From: Ruminococcus sp.
GTDB taxonomy: Bacteria; Bacillota_A; Clostridia; Oscillospirales; Acutalibacteraceae
Direction of reading: 5' to 3'
Assembly (NCBI GenBank): GCA_017481395.1
Contig: JAFUPE010000058.1
Coordinates: 1-20,124 of the forward strand
DNA: 20,124 nt
Under the pieces are notes generated by a model. It saw nothing but the letters and a program-made list of their open reading frames with translations, searched no databases and was not told the DNA's origin. Shown here piece after piece: positions 1-6,392 of this stretch. The position numbers and the translations under genes were made by a program. Positions within the stretch are counted from its first letter, which is position 1; the number at the start of each line of letters is the position of its first letter.

Positions 1-645
1 ACAGATGAGGAGATAGCAAAGTTCAAAGAGGAATGTGTCAGGACCTGGGGAACAGGCAAGAGGATGTATCAGCAGTCAGCAGCATATATCCTAATGCTTA
101 ACACAGGCTTGAGGACTGGAGAATTACTCGGACTGCTTAACAGTGACATAGACTTGGAGAACAGAGTTCTGCACATCAATCAGGCTGTGAAAGAGGTTCA
201 GAAACGAGATGGGGTAGAGTTAGAATCGGGCAGAGAGATAGAGGTGGGCAAGCCTAAGACTGCTACGAGCAAGAGAACAGTACCTCTTAACAACACCGCT
301 GTTGAAGCCATAAAGGAGCTCAGAGCCGAGTTTTACTTCGGTGAGGACACACCTCTGGTCTGTGACAGTAAGGGCAACTACACGAAACCAAGCAACCTCA
401 GAAAGAGGTATTACCGAATACTTGAAGCGGCTGGGATTGAACCAAAGGGTTTGCACAGCCTCAGACACACTTTCGCAACCAATTTTGTGAATGGAGTCAA
501 ACAACCTGACGGTACAATAAAGTGCCTCACACCAAGACAGGCTGGTGATCTTCTCGGACACAGTACATCACAGATAACCGAGATGTATTATGTCAAAAGA
601 GATAACTCAAGGCTTATAGGTATAACGGATAACTTCGAGATATAA
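1..645 (+). CDS. Tyrosine recombinase/integrase, C-terminal catalytic part (5' truncated by window)
   Basis: The frame is open from the first base of the window, so the gene starts upstream; the ATG at 64 is internal. The visible part is the catalytic domain of the phage-integrase family, which cuts and rejoins DNA through a tyrosine nucleophile to insert or excise mobile elements. The catalytic set is present: Arg in TGLRTGE (codon 112-114), a beta-hairpin lysine candidate in KTATSKR, His and Arg of HSLRH (454-456, 463-465), His of LLGHS (559-561) and Tyr of EMYYVK (586-588, nine residues after that His as usual). The C-terminus looks complete, so the protein is probably active if the missing N-terminal DNA-binding part is intact. 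Its codon use (many AGA/AGG Arg codons) and the AT-rich cargo-like genes next to it fit horizontal transfer. The family is certain; the type of element is not. Confidence 0.93.
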   Translation, partial: TDEEIAKFKEECVRTWGTGKRMYQQSAAYILMLNTGLRTGELLGLLNSDIDLENRVLHINQAVKEVQKRDGVELESGREIEVGKPKTATSKRTVPLNNTAVEAIKELRAEFYFGEDTPLVCDSKGNYTKPSNLRKRYYRILEAAGIEPKGLHSLRHTFATNFVNGVKQPDGTIKCLTPRQAGDLLGHSTSQITEMYYVKRDNSRLIGITDNFEI

Positions 646-651
646 GATAAA

Positions 652-681
652 TTGACAAACAAATGTTCTGCATGGTACAAT
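652..681 (+). promoter_or_regulatory. Sigma-A-type promoter for the first methyltransferase
   Basis: TTGACA at 652-657 and TACAAT at 676-681 are separated by 18 bp. The -35 box begins 6 bp after the integrase stop codon, so the methyltransferase has its own promoter. The -10 box overlaps an upstream in-frame ATG at 680, which therefore cannot be the start codon of this transcript. Confidence 0.75.
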
Positions 682-718
682 GGATTTACAGAATAAATCA
701 TTTATAGGAAGTGATGAT

Positions 719-1534
719 ATGAACAATTCATCTATTAGTTCGAAGAAAAATATAGTTGGTGGAATAACATTTGATGTAGTAAGTGACCCAGATGTGGAAG
801 TTAACGAATTACTCAAGATAAATAACGAGTTTTGGAGTAGCGTTGGTAATAAAGCAATTGGTGCAACAGCTTTGCCAAGTTGGGGTGGGTTCTTTGATGA
901 AGAATATCTCGGTTTACTAGGAGATTTATCTAATAAGAAAGTATTAGATATTTGTTGTGGCACAGGGCATTCACTTCAGTATGTACATAAAAAAGGTGCC
1001 GCAGAACTGTGGGGGATAGATATATCTCAAGAACAGATTAAATTGGCAAGGAATTGGCTTTCGGAAAAAGGTATAAATGCTGAGTTGATTTGTTCTCCTA
1101 TGGAAGAAGATTGCGGAATTCCAAAGAACTATTTTGGTTTGGTGTATTCTGTTTTCGGGATTGGTTGGACATCAGATTTGAATAGGACTTTTTCTTTGAT
1201 ACATTCCTATTTAAAACCTGGTGGCAAGTTTATTTTTAACTGGTCACACCCTATACATAAGTGTACTAGTATCGAAAACGGAGAACTTGTGTTTAATAAT
1301 TCTTATTATGATGAAGGTTGGTATAATGCACAGTTACAAGGAGAATCGGTTGTAATGTGTAATCGAATGCTAAGCACATATATAAATGCATTAGCAGAGA
1401 ATGGTTTTGTTATTGAAAGGTTAATTGAAAAACCAAATGAGGAATTATTAAGTCAAGACGATAGTGTATTTGCAGAAAAAGCTAAAATCGCACCTGTGGG
1501 GTTTGTTATTGTGTGTAGTAAAAGTATGGCATAA
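719..1534 (+). CDS. Class I SAM-dependent methyltransferase
   Basis: A 271-residue Rossmann-fold methyltransferase that would transfer a methyl group from S-adenosylmethionine to an unknown small molecule, protein or nucleic acid. Motif I is VLDICCGTG (about residues 75-83), followed by the acidic end of beta-2 in LWGIDIS and a PMEED segment that fits the next SAM-contact motif. The C-terminal half, with KPGGKFIFNWSHP, matches the usual post-motif strand of Methyltransf_11/25 proteins. I chose ATG 719 because AGGAAG (706-711) lies 7 nt upstream and because the in-frame ATG at 680 lies inside the -10 box. No signal peptide or membrane segment is seen, so it is cytoplasmic. It sits directly after the integrase and tail-to-tail with a kinase gene. 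The substrate cannot be read from sequence; a resistance or natural-product modification role is possible but unproven. Confidence 0.85.
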   Translation: MNNSSISSKKNIVGGITFDVVSDPDVEVNELLKINNEFWSSVGNKAIGATALPSWGGFFDEEYLGLLGDLSNKKVLDICCGTGHSLQYVHKKGAAELWGIDISQEQIKLARNWLSEKGINAELICSPMEEDCGIPKNYFGLVYSVFGIGWTSDLNRTFSLIHSYLKPGGKFIFNWSHPIHKCTSIENGELVFNNSYYDEGWYNAQLQGESVVMCNRMLSTYINALAENGFVIERLIEKPNEELLSQDDSVFAEKAKIAPVGFVIVCSKSMA

Positions 1535-1552
1535 TTTTTTTAATGATGAAAG

Positions 1553-2176
1553 TTATGTGTTGTTTATTACATAATCAGCCTTATTGTGAGGGTCATATTC
1601 TTCGATATATTTGCGTTCGGCAGGAAAGTATCTGTTTTGATATTTGCTGATTATGTCCGATTCAGAACCGATATAGGTGTCTCGCTTTATAAGTCTTTCA
1701 AATCTAATGCATTCAGGAACATCTATGTAGATAACATAGTCAAATAAGCCTTTTAATTCTGCCCTTTGAAGAAAGATACCTTCAACAATGACGATTGTTT
1801 TGCTTTTTATTTCGAGCTTTTCTTTTTTATAGTTATCAAACTCTTTGTCATATAATTCTATATAGCTATCTAAAACTCTGTTTTGTTTAATTGGCAGTAA
1901 AATGTCTTTTGTTAAGTAGTCGTATCTCCACTGAAGATTATAATAACATTGCCACTCAGGATATTCTGCGTTGTATCTGATGTTTTGAGGAAATATAAAA
2001 TCATCAATGTGCAGAATTATGTTGTTATAGCCTTTATTGGATAAAAGTTCAGATAACCTATTGGAGATGGTACTTTTGCCTGAGCCGCCAAGACCGTCAA
2101 TGCCGATAATGGTAATGTCATTTCTGTTTATAAGCATGGTGATATTATGAAATATATCATTTATTATTTGCAACAT
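1553..2176 (-). CDS. Uridine-kinase-like P-loop kinase
   Basis: A 207-residue protein of the uridine kinase/phosphoribulokinase-like P-loop family, which phosphorylates nucleosides or other small hydroxylated substrates with ATP. Walker A is GLGGSGKST (about residues 28-36); HIDDF (about 57-60) supplies the acidic residues after beta-2; IVIVEGIFL is the typical core strand; RLIKRD is a lid-like basic segment. An upstream in-frame ATG at 2222-2224 has no ribosome binding site, while ATG 2174-2176 is preceded by GGAG with a 9-nt gap, so the shorter form is preferred. A candidate promoter also overlaps the extra 16 codons. The gene is flanked on both sides by methyltransferases on the other strand and converges with the first (18-bp gap). 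True uridine kinases are housekeeping enzymes; this divergent copy in an accessory context may act on another substrate. Confidence 0.82.
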   Translation of the reverse strand: MLQIINDIFHNITMLINRNDITIIGIDGLGGSGKSTISNRLSELLSNKGYNNIILHIDDFIFPQNIRYNAEYPEWQCYYNLQWRYDYLTKDILLPIKQNRVLDSYIELYDKEFDNYKKEKLEIKSKTIVIVEGIFLQRAELKGLFDYVIYIDVPECIRFERLIKRDTYIGSESDIISKYQNRYFPAERKYIEEYDPHNKADYVINNT

Positions 2177-2210
2177 ATTAAGGCACTCCAAACGTAGATT
2201 TCTAGTAATT

Positions 2211-2239
2211 ATAGTAGCATACATCTAATAAAGATGCAA
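2211..2239 (-). promoter_or_regulatory. Candidate promoter for the kinase gene
   Basis: On the - strand, TTGCAT (2234-2239) and TACTAT (2211-2216) are 17 bp apart. The -10 box matches the consensus at only four of six positions, so this is tentative. If it is used, transcription would start inside the first codons of the longer reading frame, which supports the start at 2176. Confidence 0.4.
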
Positions 2240-2241
2240 TG

Positions 2242-2270
2242 TTGCGATAAATATTATATTGTGGTAGAAT
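2242..2270 (+). promoter_or_regulatory. Promoter for the second methyltransferase
   Basis: TTGCGA (2242-2247) and TAGAAT (2265-2270) have a 17-bp spacer and lie about 30 bp before the GTG start of the methyltransferase. The promoter is divergent from, and almost back-to-back with, the candidate kinase promoter, so the two genes share a compact control region. Confidence 0.55.
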
Positions 2271-2300
2271 ATCTATAATCGCTGTTGGGGAGGTTATTAA

Positions 2301-3050
2301 GTGAACGAGAAAAAGTTTGATTCAAAGGGAAGTGTGTATGTGAAAGGCAGACCTGCATACCCTGAGAAGATGTTTGAATATTTGCTTGATAAAAAGGTCA
2401 TAACTCCTAATACAATTGTAGCTGATGTCGGTTCAGGAACAGGTATATTTACCTCACAGATAGCACCATTGGCAAGAGAGGTTTTTGCAATAGAGCCTAA
2501 TGCGGATATGCGAACAAAGGCAGAAATGTGCTTCGTTGAATATGCAAATATAACTTCTGTAAACGGTACCGCCGAAAATACAACCCTTAGTAAAAACTCG
2601 GTTGATTTGATAACAGTTGCCCAGGCTTTCCATTGGTTTGATAGAGTTTCTTTTAAGAGTGAATGTAAAAGAATACTAAATGGCACAGGAAAAGTTTTTC
2701 TTGTTTGGAATGACAGAGATACTAATGCTCAAGCTATTAAAGATAATTTTGAAGTAAACAAGAGATACTGTCCCAACTTCAAGGGCTCATCAAACGGCAT
2801 TGATTTCTCTAAGGATGGATTCAAGGACTTTTTTGAAGGGGACTTTGAGCTTATGGAATTTGAGAATAACTTTGTGTATGATAAAGAAGCTTTTGTATTG
2901 CGTAATCTGTCATCGTCTTATGCACCGAAGGTGGGGGATGAATGTTACGATGATTATGTAAAAGCAATCACAGAAGTTTTTGATAAGCATAGCGTAAATG
3001 GAGTAGTGGATTATCCATACATAACTCGTTGTTACATTGGTAAAGTATAA
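2301..3050 (+). CDS. Class I SAM-dependent methyltransferase (Methyltransf_11/UbiE-like)
   Basis: A 249-residue cytoplasmic methyltransferase, close to the normal length for this family. Motif I is VADVGSGTG (residues 40-48); FAIEPNADMR provides the acidic residue that binds the SAM ribose; NGTAENTTL and the strand LITVAQAFHWFD match the conserved mid-region of Methyltransf_11 proteins. The start is GTG at 2301, preceded by GGGGAGG (2287-2293) at a 7-nt gap. Many relatives are annotated only as class I SAM-dependent methyltransferases, and the acceptor is unknown here too. It is not a recent duplicate of the methyltransferase at 719, since the two share little beyond the SAM-binding fold. A hairpin at 3166-3198 is the nearest possible terminator. 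Confidence 0.87.
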   Translation: MNEKKFDSKGSVYVKGRPAYPEKMFEYLLDKKVITPNTIVADVGSGTGIFTSQIAPLAREVFAIEPNADMRTKAEMCFVEYANITSVNGTAENTTLSKNSVDLITVAQAFHWFDRVSFKSECKRILNGTGKVFLVWNDRDTNAQAIKDNFEVNKRYCPNFKGSSNGIDFSKDGFKDFFEGDFELMEFENNFVYDKEAFVLRNLSSSYAPKVGDECYDDYVKAITEVFDKHSVNGVVDYPYITRCYIGKV

Positions 3051-3165
3051 ATACATTTTTCATTTCCCTGCTAAACTCCTGCTACGGATGTGCATACAAG
3101 CAGTAGGTAGTGCTTATGTTTAAATATATAGGCGCGGTAGGGGACAAAACCGAATAGAAACAACG

Positions 3166-3198
3166 AAAGCCGTTTTAACGAGAGTTAAAGCGGCTTTT
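3166..3198 (+). terminator. Stem-loop, possible terminator of the methyltransferase gene
   Basis: A 14-bp stem (3166-3179 with 3184-3197, one G-T pair) closes a GAGA tetraloop. The 3' arm ends in TTTT, a short U-tract. It lies 115 bp after the methyltransferase stop. The stem is strong but the U-run is weak, so termination is likely rather than certain. Confidence 0.5.
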
Positions 3199-3201
3199 GG
3201 C

Positions 3202-3239
3202 GTAAAAGAAACAGGACACCACGAAATGTGATGTCCTGT
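3202..3239 (-). terminator. Rho-independent terminator of tRNA-Trp
   Basis: Read on the - strand, a 12-bp stem (3228-3239 with 3211-3222, one G-U pair) encloses a 5-nt loop, and the RNA then runs TTTCTTTT. It starts 5 bp after the tRNA 3' end, so it fits as the tRNA terminator. On the + strand the same pairing contains a C-A mismatch, which favours the - strand reading. Confidence 0.7.
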
Positions 3240-3243
3240 ATTT

Positions 3244-3319
3244 TGGCAGGGGCAGAAGGACTTGAACCCTCGGCACGCGGTTTTGGAGACCGCTGCTCTA
3301 CCAACTGAGCTATACCCCT
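3244..3319 (-). tRNA. trnW: tRNA-Trp (CCA anticodon)
   Basis: A full 76-nt cloverleaf can be folded on the - strand. The acceptor stem AGGGGTA pairs with TGCCCCT (one G-T pair), the D arm contains AGCTCAGTTGGTAGAGC, the anticodon stem GCGGT/ACCGC closes the loop CTCCAAA with anticodon CCA, and the T arm contains GGTTCAAGTCC. The 3' CCA is encoded (3244-3246) after discriminator G. The gene has its own promoter and terminator. Its 3' end points towards the integrase, the end that tRNA-directed elements normally use as attachment site. Confidence 0.97.
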
Positions 3320-3345
3320 ATATGTAAATTATCGGAACAAGAAAT

Positions 3346-3374
3346 ATTTTAGCACGAAGTGGAGGCGTTGTCAA
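3346..3374 (-). promoter_or_regulatory. Promoter of tRNA-Trp
   Basis: On the - strand, TTGACA (3369-3374) and TAAAAT (3346-3351) are exactly 17 bp apart. The -10 box is about 26 bp from the tRNA 5' end, which leaves a short leader to be removed by RNase P. The match and placement make this one of the most secure promoters in the window. Confidence 0.8.
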
Positions 3375-3429
3375 GGGTTTTATTGTTCTGCAGATAATAT
3401 TTTATTTTAAGGTGAATATTGCGAATATA

Positions 3430-4878
3430 TTATTTTACATTGAAGCCATTATAAGATTCGGTAAGGAGGCGTATAATTTCGTCTTGCGATGGAACAGCAC
3501 TTTTACTTAATTTTTGCCATTTGAAAGTTACGGTGTGCTTTTCGTAGCCTTGGAGGTAGGTTTCTACATAGGAATCAAACTCTTCTTCAGTAAGGGTGTT
3601 GCCCATTGAGTCTTCGTAAGTATAGGTACGGATTGTAGTGTCTTCGGGATTTTCGGCGATTGAAGTGCATGTGGCAAGGGGAGTGAAGTTTGCGGTACGG
3701 TCTTTGTAGGTAAGAATGCCTATGGTATGGGTGCTATAATCGCCTGACACACGGATTGTATTTGTAAAAGAGTAGAATCGCTCGCCGGTTTCGGGGTTTA
3801 TATAGCAATCTGTGCTATCTACAATTATTTCGGGCTCGCCGGTAGGGTTCATTTTATTTTGCGAGGAAAGAACCGATTCGTAGTCGGCTAAAACTTCTGC
3901 CCAGATTGAGTTGGTATCTACTCCTGAACCGATAGTAGAGGCGGAAATGACTTCGATTCTGCCGTTGTTGTCTAAATCTGTTACGCAAAAGCTCTGCTGC
4001 CGATTTGTATTGCTTTGGATTTCAGAAGAGTTCAGCCAAAAGGTTTGATTTGTTGACATAAGGTTTATCTGGCTTTCAATGGAGGTTAATTCTCCTTCGG
4101 TTAGTGCAGGTGTCAGCGTAAACCCATTATAAGATTCGGTAAGGAGGGCAATAAGCTCGTCTTTTGGCAAATCGGTGGCGAGAGCGTCGGAGTCTGTGCG
4201 TAAGTCCTGCCACATTATAGCAGCATCGAATTTTTCATAGCCTTTAAATTTGTTTTCGGCGAAGCTTGAAAACTCTTCTTTTGTAAGAATTTTGCCGTCT
4301 CGTGTTTGGATTGTTTCTGTAATATCATAGTTGCCGGTCTCATCGGTGGTGGCGGCACTGATAGACCAGAATGCAAGCAATTCTTCGGTTACGGTTTTGT
4401 TTTTAAATGTCAGGCACATTTTATAGTTGCATGTGTAGGCGGCGGTGTCTTTATGATGGTCTCCAAAACGGTAAAATCTTTCATTTGTATCAGGGTTTAT
4501 AAAGCATTCGGCTTTACTGCTTATTATATCTGCCTGTAAAAACTCCTTGAAATCATCGGTTTTATGCTCCCATTTTGTGAGAGAGGTAAAGGTTTCGTCT
4601 ACCTCATAATAGGTGCTTTCGGAGTAAAGACCTGTACCGCGGCAAACGGTGGTGATTACCTCAAGCCTTGAGTTGTTGTCTAAGTCTGTGACGGCGAATT
4701 TGAAGCGGTCTCCGGGGTAAATGTCAAAGGGCTCCCATATATGGGCGTTTTCGGCAATCAGATTTATTTGTGAATCAATGCTTTCTTTGTTTATTGGTGA
4801 AACGCCCGCTTTGCACGCGGTTAGAGAAGTTAATAAAACTACTATGATTAATGTTAATGCCAATAATTTTTTGTTCAT
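3430..4878 (-). CDS. Lipoprotein built from two homologous repeats
   Basis: A 482-residue exported lipoprotein of unknown function. The N-terminus has KK, a hydrophobic stretch and a lipobox LTAC with Cys22, so it should be anchored to the outer face of the membrane. The mature protein is two copies of one domain of about 220 residues. Each copy carries a SQINL helix start, a Dx(D)NN motif (TDLDNNSRLEV, TDLDNNGRIEV) that resembles calcium-binding or FG-GAP-like loops, an INP(D/E)T(N/G)ERFY segment, an LT(K/E)EEF segment, a KGYEK/QGYEK motif, and the ending LLTESYNGF. The ATG at 4878 is preferred, with GAGGAG 8 nt upstream; the upstream in-frame GTG at 4887 lies inside that ribosome binding site. 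A 24-bp stretch is identical between the two copies (3446-3469 and 4124-4147). No enzyme motif is recognised. Confidence 0.85.
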   Translation of the reverse strand: MNKKLLALTLIIVVLLTSLTACKAGVSPINKESIDSQINLIAENAHIWEPFDIYPGDRFKFAVTDLDNNSRLEVITTVCRGTGLYSESTYYEVDETFTSLTKWEHKTDDFKEFLQADIISSKAECFINPDTNERFYRFGDHHKDTAAYTCNYKMCLTFKNKTVTEELLAFWSISAATTDETGNYDITETIQTRDGKILTKEEFSSFAENKFKGYEKFDAAIMWQDLRTDSDALATDLPKDELIALLTESYNGFTLTPALTEGELTSIESQINLMSTNQTFWLNSSEIQSNTNRQQSFCVTDLDNNGRIEVISASTIGSGVDTNSIWAEVLADYESVLSSQNKMNPTGEPEIIVDSTDCYINPETGERFYSFTNTIRVSGDYSTHTIGILTYKDRTANFTPLATCTSIAENPEDTTIRTYTYEDSMGNTLTEEEFDSYVETYLQGYEKHTVTFKWQKLSKSAVPSQDEIIRLLTESYNGFNVK

Positions 4879-4898
4879 ACAAATCACTCCTCAAAAAT

Positions 4899-4927
4899 AT
4901 TATCCTTTAAAAAACTTAGGTTGTAAA
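4899..4927 (-). promoter_or_regulatory. Promoter of the repeat lipoprotein
   Basis: On the - strand TTTACA (4922-4927) and GATAAT (4899-4904) are 17 bp apart, about 20 bp before the ATG at 4878. This gives the lipoprotein its own promoter rather than read-through from the HIRAN gene upstream. Confidence 0.6.
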
Positions 4928-4992
4928 TATGGGATAATGAATGAACTTTTTGAGGGGGATTTGTACAAAGTGACTAACGCGATAAACTAAAG

Positions 4993-5403
4993 CTAAAATC
5001 CGATTTTTGAGAGTGGTTCTTTAGGTTGAGGCGGTATTAGGGTTTCGGTGATGGTGTTATCGCTTTGGAGGGGGTGGCTTTCTGAATTGGTTGATTCTTT
5101 TTCAGGTTTAGGGGGAAGAATTAGGGCAATTACGCTTGAGTGAGTTGTAAACATTACCTGAGCGAAGGCTTCGTTTTCGATTTTATCCCAGATTCTGCCT
5201 GCACTTTGAGTGCCGCCGTAGACAGTGTTGACAGAATTAGCTACGTTGCCGATTTTATCGATGAAGGGAAGATATACGCCGATAGCCTCATTGTCGTAGG
5301 GGTTGTCAGGTTCTTTTATAAGCTTTACCGTTCTGCCGATTTCGAATGGCTTTTTGCCGAAGTAGTGATTAATGCCTGTGATGGTGATGAATGTGTTTTC
5401 CAT
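4993..5403 (-). CDS. Small stand-alone HIRAN-domain protein
   Basis: A 136-residue protein whose first 95 residues resemble the HIRAN domain: ITGINHYFG at the start, KLIKEPDNPYDNEAIGVYL (residues 28-45) and DKIGNVAN (49-56). HIRAN domains occur in HLTF/Rad5 helicases, where the human domain binds 3' single-stranded DNA ends, and also as single-domain bacterial proteins of unknown role. Residues 97-136 form a low-complexity tail rich in Pro, Glu and Ser that is probably disordered. No helicase or nuclease domain is fused or encoded next door on the same strand. The ATG at 5403 has AGGAGGT at a 6-nt gap. A -10-like TATACT lies at 5432-5437, but no convincing -35 box is seen. A role in DNA-end binding is inferred from the family. 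Confidence 0.75.
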   Translation of the reverse strand: MENTFITITGINHYFGKKPFEIGRTVKLIKEPDNPYDNEAIGVYLPFIDKIGNVANSVNTVYGGTQSAGRIWDKIENEAFAQVMFTTHSSVIALILPPKPEKESTNSESHPLQSDNTITETLIPPQPKEPLSKIGF

Positions 5404-5526
5404 AATGTTACCTCCTTTTGTTTCTGACTTAAGTATACCAAATAGGGTGTCCTAAAAAACTCTCTGTGTTTTTTTGCGTGCATAGCTTACCTGAAGTCAA
5501 ACTACCATCCTGCGGTTAACGGACAG

Positions 5527-5556
5527 TTGACAAGGGGTGAGGGGTTGGGGTATATT
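5527..5556 (+). promoter_or_regulatory. Promoter of exonuclease III gene
   Basis: TTGACA (5527-5532) and TATATT (5551-5556) are 18 bp apart and lie about 28 bp before the xth start. The spacer is G-rich (GGGGTGAGGGGTTGGGG), which is unusual in this AT-leaning sequence. Confidence 0.65.
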
Positions 5557-5583
5557 TAGAGTATAAAATTTCGGAGGTTTATT

Positions 5584-6339
5584 ATGAAATTTATTTCATG
5601 GAACGTTAACGGACTGAGAGCCTGTGTCACAAAAGGCTTTGAGGATATATTCAAAAATTTTGATGCTGATGCTTTTTGCTTGCAGGAAACAAAGCTTCAG
5701 GAGGGTCAGATTGACTTTGCACCAGAGGGGTATTTCGGCTACTGGAATTATGCCGAGAAAAAGGGTTATTCGGGTACCGCGATTTTTACAAAGCATGAGC
5801 CTTTGAGTGTGGCGTACGGAATAGGTGTTGAGGAGCACGACCACGAGGGCAGGGTTATTACCCTCGAGTTTGAAAATTACTATTTGATTACTGTATATAC
5901 CCCTAATTCTCAGGACGGCTTAAAGAGGCTTGAGTACCGTATGAAATGGGAGACCGACTTCTTCAATTACCTTAAAGGCTTAGAAGAGAAAAAGCCTGTT
6001 ATTTTCTGCGGTGACCTTAATGTTGCCCATAAAGAAATCGACCTTAAAAACCCTAAGACAAACCGCAAGAACGCAGGCTTTACCGATGAGGAAAGAGCCT
6101 GTATGACAAAGCTTTTGGAGAATGGATTTACCGATACTTTTCGACTTAAGTACCCCGATTTGACGGAGGCTTACTCTTGGTGGAGCTACCGCTTTAATGC
6201 GAGGGCAAAGAACGCAGGCTGGCGTATTGACTATTTCATTGTCAGCGAATGCCTTAACGATAAGGTGGTCGATGCAAAAATTCACCCTGATGTTTTCGGT
6301 TCGGACCATTGTCCCGTGGAGCTTTTAATTGAACTATAA
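5584..6339 (+). CDS. xth: Exodeoxyribonuclease III (AP endonuclease family)
   Basis: A 251-residue cytoplasmic DNA repair enzyme that cuts at abasic sites and removes nucleotides from 3' ends of duplex DNA in base excision repair. The family signatures are all present: WNVNGLRA (residues 6-13), CLQETKL with metal-binding Glu35, the YTPNSQ segment, GDLNVAH with the Asp/Asn pair, the RxDYF segment, and the C-terminal GSDHCPV with catalytic His242. The length matches the ExoA/Xth group of Firmicutes. The ATG at 5584 follows CGGAGGT at a good distance. It is a single-gene unit with its own promoter and a strong terminator. No truncation or missing catalytic residue is seen. Confidence 0.97.
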   Translation: MKFISWNVNGLRACVTKGFEDIFKNFDADAFCLQETKLQEGQIDFAPEGYFGYWNYAEKKGYSGTAIFTKHEPLSVAYGIGVEEHDHEGRVITLEFENYYLITVYTPNSQDGLKRLEYRMKWETDFFNYLKGLEEKKPVIFCGDLNVAHKEIDLKNPKTNRKNAGFTDEERACMTKLLENGFTDTFRLKYPDLTEAYSWWSYRFNARAKNAGWRIDYFIVSECLNDKVVDAKIHPDVFGSDHCPVELLIEL

Positions 6340-6344
6340 AAACT

Positions 6345-6380
6345 AAACGCTGGCTGCTTTGCTTGCAGTCAGCGTTTTTT
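6345..6380 (+). terminator. Bidirectional terminator between xth and the anti-sigma-like gene
   Basis: A 13-bp stem (6345-6357 with 6365-6377, one G-T pair) encloses a 7-nt loop and ends in TTTTTT on the + strand. On the - strand the stem is followed by TTTAGTTTTT, so it can also end the convergent anti-sigma-like transcript, whose stop codon is 12 bp away. Confidence 0.85.
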
Positions 6381-6392
6381 GCTTATTAGGGT

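Noticed and set aside
680..718. Upstream ATG as start of the first methyltransferase
   Set aside because: The ATG overlaps the -10 box of a good promoter and has no ribosome binding site; ATG 719 has one at the right distance.
1541..1575. Inverted repeat (TTATGT / ACATAA) between the convergent methyltransferase and kinase genes
   Set aside because: The stem is only 6 bp with a 10-nt loop and overlaps the kinase stop codon, and there is no U-tract, so it is not called a terminator.
3117..3158. 13-codon frame (MFKYIGAVGDKTE) after an AGGTAG sequence, a possible gene remnant
   Set aside because: Too short to support, with no homology that I recognise. The stretch 3051-3165 is otherwise without a visible gene.
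3051..3243. Possible att site repeat of the tRNA-Trp 3' end
   Set aside because: No second copy of the tRNA 3' sequence was found in the window, including the stretch after the integrase; the other copy, if any, would lie outside.
4306..4539. Open frames on the + strand across the lipoprotein gene
   Set aside because: They are antisense to a gene with clear signal peptide, repeats and promoter, and have no ribosome binding site or protein-like pattern.
5404..5526. Possible small RNA or gene between the HIRAN gene and the xth promoter
   Set aside because: Only T-runs and a -10-like TATACT on the - strand are visible; no stable structure or reading frame with a ribosome binding site.
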